A DNA stretch of 41,505 nt from an uncultured Anaerovibrio sp. (GTDB taxonomy: Bacteria > Bacillota > Negativicutes > Selenomonadales > Selenomonadaceae). Positions 8,563 to 17,057 of the stretch are shown here, in pieces. The stretch is taken from the NCBI GenBank assembly GCA_902786545.1, contig CADACU010000012.1:1-41505 (forward strand). Reading direction: 5' to 3'. Numbering within the stretch: position 1 is the first letter of the stretch; each line of letters begins with the position of its first letter. The notes beneath the pieces are model-generated. The model did no database searches. It worked only from the letters and a program-made list of their open reading frames with translations, and was not told where the DNA came from. Made by a program: the position numbers and the translations under genes.

Positions 8563-8950
8563 ATAACGCAGTTGTTCAGATTTTCCTATATTATATATAG
8601 GAAAATATACATCTTAGCGTTTCACCGATGGCTTAAAGTATATCTCGGTATAACGCCATTGTTCAAATTTTGCCACCGGCAAAATACTCCTCCTAGCGTT
8701 TCACCGATGGTTTAAAATATATCTCGGTATAACGCAGTTGTTCAGATTTTCCTATATGATATATAGGAAAATATACATCTTAGCGTTTCACCGATGGTTT
8801 AAAGTACATCTCGGTATAACGCCATTGTTCAAATTTTGCCACCGGCAAAATACTCTGCTCAGCGTTTCACCGATGGCTTAAAATATATCTCGGTATAACG
8901 CAGTTGTTCAGATTTTCCTATATTATATATAGGAAAATATACATCTTAGC
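8563..8950. repeat. Tandem 166-bp repeat of two alternating hairpin units (A-B-A-B-A')
   Basis: An 87-bp A unit and a 79-bp B unit alternate: A 8563-8649, B 8650-8728, A 8729-8815, B 8816-8894, partial A 8895-8950. The period is exactly 166 bp. Each A holds the palindrome TTTTCCTATA / TATAGGAAAA; each B holds ATTTTGCC / GGCAAAAT at the same position. All complete units share GCGTTTCACCGATGG and ATCTCGGTATAACGC, in which ACCGA and TCGGT form another short inverted repeat. Units differ by few substitutions, so the expansion is recent. Function unknown; reading frames across it look accidental. Confidence 0.9.
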
Positions 8951-9200
8951 AGACCTGCAGCTGCCATATTGCCCTATTGAGTATCGGTCAACCGCCTTCG
9001 AACGATTTAGCCGCTACCCCCTCAGGCATCTAAAGTTGCCAGCTCCCCCAAGGGAGCCAAGGGGGCTTTCCTCATTCCTAATTAGATTTACGGATGAGGA
9101 ACATCCCATGGCAGGACCCGCGCTATGAAGCCGAAAATATTTTCCTCCGGGCCTGACTGAATGATGGAATAAAGGCAACTGTAATGGAATTTTTTCTATT
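8951..9200. repeat. Dispersed intergenic repeat, copy 2, and flanking non-coding DNA
   Basis: No gene is seen. Around 9038-9110 lie GGGAGCC and GGGGGC-type inverted repeats, the ATTCCTAATT string and an ACGGATGAGG tail, recalling elements of the 6305 and 39820 repeats. At 9200-9210 the TAGCGTTTCA string of the tandem repeat recurs once. Confidence 0.45.
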
Positions 9201-9266
9201 AGCGTTTCATTACTCCTGTTTTTCTGTTAAAATTTCTAGAGAAGTACCTTGATGGGAGCGAAGAAT

Positions 9267-10487
9267 ATGGTTGCCGGAATAATCGCCGAGTATAATCCTT
9301 TTCATAACGGACATTTACATCAGATAAATAAACTACGCGAGAAATTAGGCGAAAGCTGTACTATCATTGCCTGCATCAGCGGCGGATTGACCCAACGGGG
9401 TGAATTACCTGTTCTCAGCAAATGGCAACGGGGAGCTTTGGCCGTAGAAAATGGCGTCAATCTGGTATTGGAGCTGCCGGCTGTTTTTACCAGTCGCAGT
9501 GCCCAGCATTTTGCCTTTGGCGGTGTTTCGCTTTTCCACAAGCTCGGTGTGGTAAATCATCTGATCTTTAGCTGTGCCCATCCGGATTTGCCGCTACTGA
9601 ATAAAATAGCCGGTTTTGATTTGGCTAATTATAAAAATGAACTTCAAACTAAATTAAAGGAAGGTTTTTCTTATGCCAGTGCCGCTGCTGAACTCATGGC
9701 ACAAAATATCGGCACTGAGGCGGCTATACTACATGATCCCAATACTATCCTGGCCATAGAATATCTTAAGGCTATAAAACAATTAAACTCAACCATCCAG
9801 CCTTTGGCCATGCAACGGACCGGCAGCCATCACAACGACCACAAAGCAAACGGGCAATTTGCCAGCGGCCGTGCCATAAGAAATATGCTGCAAAAAAATT
9901 GTTTGGATGAATTAAAGCTGGTGCTCCCCAGCACGACCTGTGCCATGCTCACTAAAGAGCCTTCCATAACATTTGATATGCACCAGTTATATCCGGCTTT
10001 GCAGCTTATGCTGATGACCAGCTCACCTGAACAGCTGCGAAAAATTGATTCCATGAGCGAAGGCTTGGAATATAAGCTAATCGAGGCTGCCAATGCTTCC
10101 TCGATGACGGAATTTATCAATACACTGGTCAGCAAGCGTTACCAGCGAACCAGAATAAGCCGGCTGATTCTTCATCTGCTGTTAAACCTAACTAATGATA
10201 TAACCACCGAAGCCGACCAAATCGGCTCGCCTTATGCCCGGGTATTGGCCTTTGATAATAAAGGGCGTGAGCTGATAAAAAAACTAAAGAAAGTTTCCAC
10301 CATCCCACTCATTACCAAGGTATCCGAACACATAAACCGGCGGGATTTGATAAACAAACACCTCGCCGGTCCCTTAGAACATATACTGTATTATGATATT
10401 ATTGCTCAAAATATTTATGAGCTATGTCAAAAATCACCGGTTCCAAACCATGATTTTCTTGCTTCACCAATATATATACAGCGATAA
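9267..10487 (+). CDS. tmcAL: tRNA(Met) cytidine acetate ligase TmcAL
   Basis: A 406-residue protein of the TmcAL (former YlbM) family, which activates acetate with ATP and forms N4-acetylcytidine at the wobble position of elongator tRNA(Met). The nucleotidyltransferase signature is GIIAEYNPFHNGHLHQ at the N-terminus. CISGGLTQRGELPVLSKWQRGALAVENGVNLVLELP follows, and SPYARVLAFDNKGRELIKKL lies in the C-terminal part; both are family-typical. I chose ATG 9267 because GGGAG lies eight bases upstream and it places the motif at residue 4, as usual; TTG 9249 would add six residues. It is monocistronic, bounded by a terminator. Confidence 0.93.
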   Translation: MVAGIIAEYNPFHNGHLHQINKLREKLGESCTIIACISGGLTQRGELPVLSKWQRGALAVENGVNLVLELPAVFTSRSAQHFAFGGVSLFHKLGVVNHLIFSCAHPDLPLLNKIAGFDLANYKNELQTKLKEGFSYASAAAELMAQNIGTEAAILHDPNTILAIEYLKAIKQLNSTIQPLAMQRTGSHHNDHKANGQFASGRAIRNMLQKNCLDELKLVLPSTTCAMLTKEPSITFDMHQLYPALQLMLMTSSPEQLRKIDSMSEGLEYKLIEAANASSMTEFINTLVSKRYQRTRISRLILHLLLNLTNDITTEADQIGSPYARVLAFDNKGRELIKKLKKVSTIPLITKVSEHINRRDLINKHLAGPLEHILYYDIIAQNIYELCQKSPVPNHDFLASPIYIQR

Positions 10488-10489
10488 AA

Positions 10490-10523
10490 AATAGGTGCAA
10501 ATTTTAGATTTGCACCTGTTTTT
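10490..10523. terminator. Bidirectional intrinsic terminator
   Basis: AGGTGCAAA (10493-10501) and TTTGCACCT (10509-10517) form a 9-bp stem with A-rich left and T-rich right flanks, between the convergent tmcAL and symporter genes. Confidence 0.85.
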
Positions 10524-10525
10524 CA

Positions 10526-11890
10526 TCAACGGTTATTTACATTATTTACCACAATGCTACTCAAAGCGAAGAGAGCCATGGCGTTTGGAATAACCATCAG
10601 ATTGTTGAACATATCCGTAAGCTCCCAAACCAAATCATTGGACAGGCAGGACCCCATAAACACAAACACAATAGCAATCAAGGAGAAAACCTTTACTGCC
10701 GACTTGCCAAAAAGGTATTCCACATTTATCTTGGCAAAGAGATTCCAGCTAAGAATTGTGGAGAAGGCGAAAAACAGCAAACTTATCGCGATAAATGCGC
10801 TGCCGATGCTGCTGCCAAACAGACTGCCAAAGGCCAGCTGAGCCATATTGGTTTTTGATACCCCATCTACTGCACCGTGCGCCAGTACACCATCCCCGGT
10901 ATAAAGAGTCGTAATAACCACCAATGCTGTCATGGTAAGAACCACGAAAGTATCAATAAATACGCCAACCATTGCAACTACACCCTGATCATGTGGCTTT
11001 TCTACATTGGCCAATGCGTGGGCGTGTGGAGTGGAACCCATACCAGCCTCATTGGAGAACAAGCCCCGCTTTACACCCTGACTGATAGCAGTTTTAATAG
11101 CAATACCCCAGCTGCCGCCTATAATTGCCTCAGGATTAAAGGCATAGAAGAAAATCAAGGAAACCGCCTCAGGTACACGGCTGGCATTAGCCAGAAGAAT
11201 AATCGCACCACCGATAAGATAAAAAATGGCCATAACTGGCACCAGCTTTTCAGTAATCTTGGCAATACGAGTGGTGCCGCCAATAAATACAAAACCGGCC
11301 AACAAAGCAATTATAAAACCTACACCCCAGGTTGGAATGCCAAAGGCCGCCGCACTGGTTTCACCGATGGAATTGGACTGAACCATACAGCCCATAAAGC
11401 CCAAGGCCAGTGTAATGGCCACCGCAAAGAACACAGCTAAAAACTTGCCAAATCCGCCTGGAAACGCCTTATGAATATAGTAGACCGGTCCACCCAGAAT
11501 AGAACCGTCCTCCTTCACTACCCTGGTCTCCTGGGCTAATACTGCCTCGGCATAGTTAGTAGCCATACCGAAAAAAGCAATAATCCACATCCAGAAAATG
11601 GCGCCCGGACCACCGGTAAGAATCGCTCCTGATGCACCAACTACATTACCGGTACCCACCTGGGCTGCTACCGCCGTGGCTAAAGCCTGAAAGGAGCTCA
11701 TGCCGCCTTCACCGGCCTCACCGTTCAGTGAGAAATTGCCAAAGAACCGCCTAAAGCCCTCACCTAAACAACGGATTTGCACAAAGCGGGTTCTAATTGT
11801 ATAGAACAGTCCCAGACCAATCAGCAGAAAACACAGAATGTAATCTGATAAGTAGGTGTTAATCATTTGTACAAGTGGTAATAAGTCCAT
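10526..11890 (-). CDS. Sodium:alanine/glycine symporter (AGCS family)
   Basis: A 454-residue multi-pass membrane protein of the AGCS (AlsT/DagA) family, which couples Na+ to import of alanine or glycine. Family motifs include the early GEGGMSSFQALATAVAAQVGTGNVVG block, TRVVKEDGSILGGPVYYI and the later KRGLFSNEAGMGSTPHAHA. Start ATG 11890 has GGAGG eight bases upstream; in-frame extension further upstream would run back through the riboswitch terminator and is not real. The glycine riboswitch ahead of it argues that glycine is the physiological substrate. Its 3' end abuts the shared terminator with tmcAL. Confidence 0.94.
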   Translation of the reverse strand: MDLLPLVQMINTYLSDYILCFLLIGLGLFYTIRTRFVQIRCLGEGFRRFFGNFSLNGEAGEGGMSSFQALATAVAAQVGTGNVVGASGAILTGGPGAIFWMWIIAFFGMATNYAEAVLAQETRVVKEDGSILGGPVYYIHKAFPGGFGKFLAVFFAVAITLALGFMGCMVQSNSIGETSAAAFGIPTWGVGFIIALLAGFVFIGGTTRIAKITEKLVPVMAIFYLIGGAIILLANASRVPEAVSLIFFYAFNPEAIIGGSWGIAIKTAISQGVKRGLFSNEAGMGSTPHAHALANVEKPHDQGVVAMVGVFIDTFVVLTMTALVVITTLYTGDGVLAHGAVDGVSKTNMAQLAFGSLFGSSIGSAFIAISLLFFAFSTILSWNLFAKINVEYLFGKSAVKVFSLIAIVFVFMGSCLSNDLVWELTDMFNNLMVIPNAMALFALSSIVVNNVNNR

Positions 11891-11910
11891 AGGTATAACC
11901 TCCGAAATAA

Positions 11911-11945
11911 AAAGAGTATCATCCGAAGACGATACTCTAAAAAAC
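11911..11945 (-). terminator. Riboswitch expression-platform terminator
   Basis: On the minus strand AGAGTATC and GATACTCT pair around a GTC-TTCG-GAT top (11913-11938), followed by TTTTTATTT, then the symporter RBS. The 3' arm GATACTCT also occurs at the 5' edge of the aptamer (12081-12088), so the aptamer flank could pair with the 5' arm as an antiterminator. Confidence 0.82.
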
Positions 11946-12005
11946 ACTGTAAAATGAAACAAGGATATGCAAACAAACACATAAATTAACCTAATTTCAC
12001 ATCAT

Positions 12006-12087
12006 CACTGTCTTTTTGCCTGAGAGATTCAGCGAACGCTTCGCCTTGCACCTTCGGCACCCAATTTAATGGGATTCTCCAGAGTAT
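12006..12087 (-). ncRNA. Glycine riboswitch aptamer
   Basis: On the minus strand the conserved glycine-aptamer blocks are visible in order: TCTGGAGA, GGGTGCCGAAGGTGCAA, and CTGAATCTCTCAGGCAAAA followed by GACAG. Only one full aptamer is evident. It sits between a consensus promoter (12149-12177) and a terminator just before the AGCS symporter gene. Glycine riboswitches upstream of such symporters are known and can act as off-switches; the direction here is not decided by sequence alone. Confidence 0.93.
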
Positions 12088-12148
12088 CCTCCATCACCAG
12101 TCTGTTAAACATTCTGATGACTTCTTCGGAATAATGTAAACAATGGTA

Positions 12149-12177
12149 ACTATACTATACTTTTTTGTTCGTGTCAA
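12149..12177 (-). promoter_or_regulatory. Sigma-A promoter of the riboswitch-symporter transcript
   Basis: On the minus strand TTGACA (12172-12177), 17-base spacer, TATAGT (12149-12154). It sits about 60 bases upstream of the glycine aptamer. Confidence 0.85.
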
Positions 12178-12388
12178 CAGTATATTTGTGTTTTTATGTA
12201 ATTATTTTAATAATATTTTTCAAAACAATTAAAATACTTAGGAATTTATGCACTTAACAATTGTTTCATATAGCAACAATATATTACTCCATACTTCTGA
12301 CAAACAGGAAAACACTTCGATTATCCAGGGAATAGTCCTCCGCCTCCGCCTTCGCCAACTCCAGCTTTACCTCCCGAAACTCACCTTG
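12176..12388 (-). repeat. Left flanking direct repeat of the island (copy of GGDEF gene 3' end)
   Basis: Diverged copy of 25257-25460. The first 45 bases (starting AACAGTATATTTGTGTTTTT) are nearly identical, and the rest aligns with several differences and small indels. It comprises the tail of the GGDEF reading frame plus its downstream spacer. Confidence 0.85.
12284..12388 (-). pseudogene. 3' remnant of a GGDEF-protein gene
   Basis: The minus strand encodes GEFREVKLELAK, then AEAEDYSLDNRSVFLFVRS and a TAA stop. This aligns with the C-terminal 33 residues of the intact GGDEF protein at 25365 (GEFRKVQLELAR, EYSPDNRIVFLFVRCID) with a two-residue insertion. A stop codon occurs three codons upstream of the homology and there is no start, so it is a displaced gene end. 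It marks the left border of the island. Confidence 0.85.
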
Positions 12389-12393
12389 GTCTT

Positions 12394-13745
12394 ATGTCAA
12401 CTTCTTAATATACTGCATTATAAGTAATCTCTACATTGGCTGGCCACCACTACTATTGCTCGTAATTTGTCACCCATGGCATCATCCAAAACACCAGTCC
12501 ACATAATATTTGCCTCAGGATGAACATAGCTTTCAATATTCATAACAGTCTCGTTAAGTTCAAGTAAATTTAATTGTGGTGCATCACCGATAAAATGAAC
12601 AATAATTCCCTTGGCTTCGCTTAATGGTACTTCTATAAGCGGTGAATTTATAGCCTCACGGAAAGCCTTCAATGGTGCATTGCTCCCAGTAGCTTCACCA
12701 ATACCCACATATGCAAATTTATTATCGCCGATTACCATCGTAATATCCTCGAAGTCCGCTCCTACAAAACTATGACCATGGCCAATATCACAAATACTTT
12801 GGACACCATGACGAATAATATTATCTATCTCCTTAAATTTGTCAGTAAGGGAAGTTGACTTATCAAGATTGTCAATTATTTTTTCACTTGGGATGACAAG
12901 AATTGAATCTACACTGTTACGTAAATCATTAATGCCATTTCTGGCTCGTTCAACTCGTTCAGCTCCTTCACAAGAAAAAGGACATATTACTACCCCAACA
13001 GTAAAAGCACCAATCTTCTTAGAACACTTTGCAACTACTGGTGCCGCACCGGCACCAGTAGCTCCTCCCATACCAGCAACTACAATTACCATATTGGCTT
13101 CCTTAAGTGCGCATAAGATTTCTTCACAGTGCTCATCAGCTGTAGCACATTCCTCAGTATTACTGCCAAGTGTTATGTGTCTTGAGACCAATGACATTGA
13201 TGGGGCAAAATCTACCGAAATAAATTCAACATCTTTTATGCCTGCATTAATCATATAATTTACAGCATTTATTCCACCGCCACCTACACCGACCACTTTA
13301 AATCTAGGCATTATAGAAAAATCACAAATATTCCACTTTTTAGACAACTTTAATCACCACACACATTAAAAATAGATAATAATAAACATAAAAAATGGTT
13401 TACATATACATCTAAAATAAAAAAACACACAGCCAATAATTATCATATAACTACGATTATTACTTCGATTTAATACCTCATAATTCCTGCCACATACAAA
13501 ATAAGTAGAAAGAAAGCAGGTGCCATTTCAATTGTACTATCACACAAACCCAATGGCTGTTTTAGGCTTTTTATATATCTTCTCGACATTTACAGAAAAA
13601 TCATCTGCCGTAAGAGAAGTTAAATCCTTGCGGCTTAACCTTTTGCCATTGGATTCTTTTATAAGTCTATCTGACTGCTTCATCATTGCCTGTTCCAAAA
13701 GATTTCTGGCAAAACGCCCATTGCCAAATTCCGATTGTCCGCAGG
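12394..13745 (-). repeat. Intra-island duplication, copy 1 (CbbX-like 3' end + FtsZ-like gene)
   Basis: Homologous to 17030-18356: the last about 70 codons of the CbbX-like gene, the intergenic DNA and the whole FtsZ-like gene. The copies share the string GGATTCTTTTATAAGTCTAT and the spacer ACCTCATAATTCCTGCCACA. Confidence 0.9.
12418..13347 (-). CDS. FtsZ-like protein 1, core GTPase only
   Basis: A divergent FtsZ/tubulin-superfamily protein of 309 residues, clearly shorter than a housekeeping FtsZ (about 350-400). The nucleotide loop VVGVGGGGINAVN is at about 18-30. The glycine box reads GGATGAG (94-100) instead of GGGTGTG. The T3 segment is about ten residues shorter and lacks the TRGLGAGA-type sequence, and the T7 loop is GADFED (196-201) instead of NxDFAD, keeping both acidic residues. 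The protein stops at the end of the second domain (AIVVVASQCRDYL), without linker or the C-terminal peptide that binds FtsA/SepF. TTG 13347 has GGTGAT six bases upstream; ATG 13311 matches the start of its paralog at 17058. It follows the CbbX-like gene. Polymer formation or interference with host FtsZ is possible but unproven. Confidence 0.85.
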   Translation of the reverse strand: MSKKWNICDFSIMPRFKVVGVGGGGINAVNYMINAGIKDVEFISVDFAPSMSLVSRHITLGSNTEECATADEHCEEILCALKEANMVIVVAGMGGATGAGAAPVVAKCSKKIGAFTVGVVICPFSCEGAERVERARNGINDLRNSVDSILVIPSEKIIDNLDKSTSLTDKFKEIDNIIRHGVQSICDIGHGHSFVGADFEDITMVIGDNKFAYVGIGEATGSNAPLKAFREAINSPLIEVPLSEAKGIIVHFIGDAPQLNLLELNETVMNIESYVHPEANIMWTGVLDDAMGDKLRAIVVVASQCRDYL

Positions 13746-15591
13746 CACATTTGAAGATATCCAGACACTTTTCACGCACCTCATCGTCAATTACATACCC
13801 CTTATTTTTTACCATAAGCTCAAGAATTTGAAGCATCTCCTCAGCATTATAGTCAGGAAAATCAAGATGAAAGGCAATACGGCTCCGCAAGCCCTCATTT
13901 CCTGCCAAAAATTCCTCCATCTTTTCCGGATAACCGGCAAAAATCACAATAACACTATCCCGTCTGTTCTCCATCTCCTGCACAATAGTATTGATCGCCT
14001 CCGCCCCAAAGGAATTTGTATCATCCACCAAAGCATAGGCTTCATCAATGAATAATATGCCTCCCACGGCTTCACGGAATTTTTCCTGTACGATTTGAGC
14101 TGTCCAGCCCACATATTTGCCTACCAGATCAGCCCGGCCACATTCCACAAAATGTCCAGTTTCCAGCACTCCTTCCTGTTTTAATATTTCCGCCATAAGG
14201 CGGGCAACTGTGGTTTTGGCACTACCCGGATTACCGGTAAAAAGCATGTGCTGGGATACATTGTAGTTATCCAGCCCCAGTTTGCTTCTGGTCTGTCTAA
14301 TTTTGGCAGTATTAATAATTTGGTCCACCAACGCCTTTATATTCACAAGCCCCACCATATTCTTAAGTTCTTCATAAGGCTTGTTGCCTTTCTTCTTTTC
14401 TTTGATAGCAACCTTTTCAACTGCCTTATATGCTTTGTAAGCCTTGCTTTTCAGCCCATTACTAAACCATTTATTATAGGTTTTATATACTTCAGTTGCC
14501 GTAAAGGTCTTAGTTTGGGATGGCAATGCCCTTTCCAATTCTTCCCGAGATGCCTTGAATTGTGATTTTGTTGTAAGCTTTTCCAAGTAATTGACCGCCT
14601 GTTCCTTATCTCCCCGTCCTTCGCAGATTTCTATCAAGTGTATGTCTTCCTGGACAGACGCAATAAGACCTTTGCTAAACCCAAGATTTTCAGAAATCTG
14701 CACCAAAAAGCAAAGTGTATAAAGCTGGTTATCCATCACTGACTTTGCAATAAAATCCACTACCTCCCGATAAGCCGAAGCATACACTCCATGATCTTCA
14801 TCAGTACCACTCATATCAATAGCCAAAGCCGAGCCTCTGCCCGTTTTAAACATTTGCTGAAATTCTTCATCATCATAGCAGTGCTCACTAATGTTATTAA
14901 CATAGCTCACCCGTCCGCCCAGAAGCCGCTTATTTGCCTTCAATGCAAAAACAAGAAGGCTAATAATATCATTGGCAGCCTGTACTGTACCAGCTTTAAT
15001 AACATAATGCACGGGATTACCATAATATTTCTTTTCATTCTGGCGGGAATAAATTCTGTCAATCTCCTCCAACAGACTTTGATCAGCCATAATTTCATAA
15101 GCAAGGCTTTTAATTTTTCTTTTTGTGATGTTCTCCTGCCGATATACATGCTCCTGAACATGAAACCGTCTGTTCTCAAAGTAATCAAGCCCCAGCTTAT
15201 TTACTATATTCCAGCCACTATAAAAGTTCTTGTCATTTGCCTTATCAAGAAGTTTATTAAATTCTTTTACTGAAATCTCGTGAATATTATCCACTACCAC
15301 CTTTTTAACGGCATAGTTATCCAAAAAGTGATTCTTAAGCCACTTTTCACAGTCCTTTAAAGTAATTTTTTCCAAATTGCAGGCCCAAACTATATCCCAG
15401 CGTCCGTATTCACCACTAACAACGGCAACACTCAGGTTGTCATCCAGGCCGCAGCAAAACCCAAGATCATCGTTAACATCATTAATAATGCGGACAATTT
15501 TTTTATCATCAATTTCCGGATTCAAGGTTTCCTTATCATTCCTTCCACACTGTAGGGACTCATATGTCAATTCAGCTCTGTAAATAATCAT
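13540..15591 (-). CDS. CbbX/SpoVK-like AAA+ ATPase with large novel N-terminus
   Basis: A 683-residue protein. The C-terminal 250 residues form a CbbX/CfxQ-type AAA+ module: VGLVNIKALVDQII, Walker A GNPGSAKTT (about 453-461), the GRADLVGKYVGWTA pore-loop region, Walker B ILFIDEAYALVDD, sensor VIFAGYPEKMEEFL and arginine-finger region NEGLRSRIAFH. Such AAA+ proteins are ring-forming remodelling enzymes acting on protein partners. The N-terminal about 420 residues match no family I know; they include a region with SALAIDMSGTDEDHG and a Lys-rich linker before the ATPase. Start ATG 15591 has GGAGG eight bases upstream. It heads a transcription unit with FtsZ-like protein 1, so remodelling of that protein is an attractive inference. 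Confidence 0.86.
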   Translation of the reverse strand: MIIYRAELTYESLQCGRNDKETLNPEIDDKKIVRIINDVNDDLGFCCGLDDNLSVAVVSGEYGRWDIVWACNLEKITLKDCEKWLKNHFLDNYAVKKVVVDNIHEISVKEFNKLLDKANDKNFYSGWNIVNKLGLDYFENRRFHVQEHVYRQENITKRKIKSLAYEIMADQSLLEEIDRIYSRQNEKKYYGNPVHYVIKAGTVQAANDIISLLVFALKANKRLLGGRVSYVNNISEHCYDDEEFQQMFKTGRGSALAIDMSGTDEDHGVYASAYREVVDFIAKSVMDNQLYTLCFLVQISENLGFSKGLIASVQEDIHLIEICEGRGDKEQAVNYLEKLTTKSQFKASREELERALPSQTKTFTATEVYKTYNKWFSNGLKSKAYKAYKAVEKVAIKEKKKGNKPYEELKNMVGLVNIKALVDQIINTAKIRQTRSKLGLDNYNVSQHMLFTGNPGSAKTTVARLMAEILKQEGVLETGHFVECGRADLVGKYVGWTAQIVQEKFREAVGGILFIDEAYALVDDTNSFGAEAINTIVQEMENRRDSVIVIFAGYPEKMEEFLAGNEGLRSRIAFHLDFPDYNAEEMLQILELMVKNKGYVIDDEVREKCLDIFKCACGQSEFGNGRFARNLLEQAMMKQSDRLIKESNGKRLSRKDLTSLTADDFSVNVEKIYKKPKTAIGFV

Positions 15592-15750
15592 GTTGCCCGC
15601 CTCCATTTTTAGTAGCCATATTTTTAAAATATCATCTGTTTCTTTTATATGTATTCTACAATATGCAATGTTCAATTATTTGTACATTAAATAACTTGAT
15701 TAACATCACATATCCATATTACCCGCCTCCAATTTTTTATTTCGTTTGAA

Positions 15751-15788
15751 TATACCATATCAAAGTCAATGTACATTCAATTGTACAT
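15751..15788 (-). promoter_or_regulatory. Island promoter/operator module 1 (CbbX-like unit)
   Basis: The 20-bp site ATGTACATTCAATTGTACAT at 15769-15788 holds two TGTACA cores 12 bp apart. On the minus strand it is followed by TTGACTTTGATATGGTATA. The same module starts three other units (19182, 23297, 25038). The -35/-10 assignment is unclear, suggesting an activator or unusual sigma factor. Confidence 0.7.
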
Positions 15789-15827
15789 AAAAATACTCCC
15801 AGATGATTATCTCTAATCACCTGGGAG
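15789..15827 (-). terminator. Intrinsic terminator fused to operator module 1
   Basis: CTCCCAG-GTGATTA / TAATCA-CTGGGAG stem (15796-15827) followed on the minus strand by TATTTTTAT, which runs straight into the operator. It ends the 16051-19124 unit. Confidence 0.8.
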
Positions 15828-15903
15828 CTATATGTTGACTACTTAATCCTCTTACTTGCCGTAATAAAATGCTTTAACCTTATCCTCTATTTTGTCCCTG
15901 ATA

Positions 15904-16050
15904 AATTAGAACCTGACCTGCTGATTTTCCCATAAAATTCTTCTACCATGAGTGACCACCTCTATAAATCAAGCATCTCATTTAATGATACCAAACCAAC
16001 TGGGAGTTCTAATCTTGTTAAAAGATAACAACTAAAGCCGTAGCCTTATC
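15904..16050 (-). other. Non-coding remnant with inverted-repeat ends
   Basis: ATTAGAAC (near 15905) and GTTCTAAT (near 16006-16013) bracket about 95 bases with no gene. This segment abuts the truncated 3' tail of the nuclease-like gene, so it may be the scar of the event that broke it. Not identified further. Confidence 0.35.
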
Positions 16051-16980
16051 CTATTTATTTTTTTGTAAAAATTCAACACACTCTTCTGGTGTAAGCATCA
16101 GACTGTCATATAGACAATATCCCATAAGAGAAGCCCTTGCAAATTTTATATCAAAATCATACTCTGATGATTTAATTTTCGCAATTTCCTCACATAATTT
16201 GCTCTTTGCTGGCTTATGATTACCAATCAAAAATACGACTTCTATTCGCCTATCACTTAAATTACTAACCTCATGAGGTTTGTCTTTCATATCTGGTATC
16301 AAACCCAATTTACATTTTTGCTTAAAAATCTCCGCAACATCATCGCAAAAAAATGACATCTCATTACTTTTAATAAAATCTCTCATATCCCTCAGATGAT
16401 CTCCGATACCTGAATTTCCAGTTAAAGCATTATCACCATATTTCATTTCAATAATTGACAGAACAGGAACTTTAGATGCATTATGCTCTCTTCTATCGAT
16501 TCCAGTTGAACGCCACTTTATAGAAATCATATCAAATCTAGATGTTTTGGTACCATCGTCATCCATATACTCTATATCGGTTATATAATAGTCACTATCA
16601 TGTGAAATGTCGTGATGACGATTATTTTCACGAACCACAACCTGCTGGAATTCACGCTCATAAGCATGTTTTTCACTCATTTTATAATCAATATACCGCT
16701 TATAAGTCGGAATTTCATTTATTATATTAACATAATTACCTACTTGTAATTCATTAAAAGTTTCAGCTTTTAACGCTTCTGGCATATAAGCTGTATCAAA
16801 AACCACTTTATCTTCGTAAATATCGCATATTTTACCACCACGATAATAAATAATTGCATGACTTTCACCACGAAATTCTAAATCTAAAGTGTCATCTTTT
16901 TTTACTTCTTCCAGCAAAGGCTTTAAATCGCCGTCCAAAAATGATTTAAACATTTTTTCCCCTAGTGCTCTCTTATTCAT
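16051..16980 (-). CDS. PD-(D/E)XK-like protein, unknown function
   Basis: A 309-residue protein. The middle part has the pattern of a PD-(D/E)XK nuclease fold: TSRFDMISIKW (Asp), about 25 residues later PVLSIIEMKYGDNALTG (the ExK pair within IIEMKYG), then GIGDHLRDM as a following helix. The C-terminal part RRIEVVFLIGNHKP is a further predicted strand. The N-terminal region (FRGESHAIIYYRGGKICDIY) may be a separate small domain. The start ATG 16980 is chosen because GAGGGGAG lies eight bases upstream. It follows FtsZ-like 2 in the same unit. Nuclease activity is inferred only from motif spacing; the protein resembles uncharacterised proteins of gut Firmicutes. Confidence 0.65.
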   Translation of the reverse strand: MNKRALGEKMFKSFLDGDLKPLLEEVKKDDTLDLEFRGESHAIIYYRGGKICDIYEDKVVFDTAYMPEALKAETFNELQVGNYVNIINEIPTYKRYIDYKMSEKHAYEREFQQVVVRENNRHHDISHDSDYYITDIEYMDDDGTKTSRFDMISIKWRSTGIDRREHNASKVPVLSIIEMKYGDNALTGNSGIGDHLRDMRDFIKSNEMSFFCDDVAEIFKQKCKLGLIPDMKDKPHEVSNLSDRRIEVVFLIGNHKPAKSKLCEEIAKIKSSEYDFDIKFARASLMGYCLYDSLMLTPEECVEFLQKNK

Positions 16981-17057
16981 AATTAGTACTCCCCTCAAAT
17001 ATTTTACATTCATATTCCAGAATCAATAACCTTATATTAACTTCTTAATATACTTCA

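Larger units (their letters stand above)
15722..15904 (-). repeat. Intra-island duplication, copy 1 (promoter module + gene 3' tail)
   Basis: Homologous to 19130-19314. It contains the promoter/operator module of the CbbX-like gene, a terminator and, at 15842-15904, about 60 bases identical to the 3' end of the nuclease-like gene at 19265. Here that coding end is only a remnant: the rest of the gene is missing. Confidence 0.88.

Noticed and set aside
8563-8950. CRISPR-like repeat array
   Set aside because: Units abut directly and the intervening sequence is itself repeated every 166 bp; there are no unique spacers and no cas genes.
8904-9128. Short coding frames in the tandem-repeat and repeat-rich region
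   Set aside because: They encode repeat-derived peptides, have no RBS and cross palindromes.
14791-15273. A 160-codon plus-strand frame inside the CbbX-like gene
   Set aside because: No RBS, low-complexity hydrophobic translation, and it is a shadow of the minus-strand gene.
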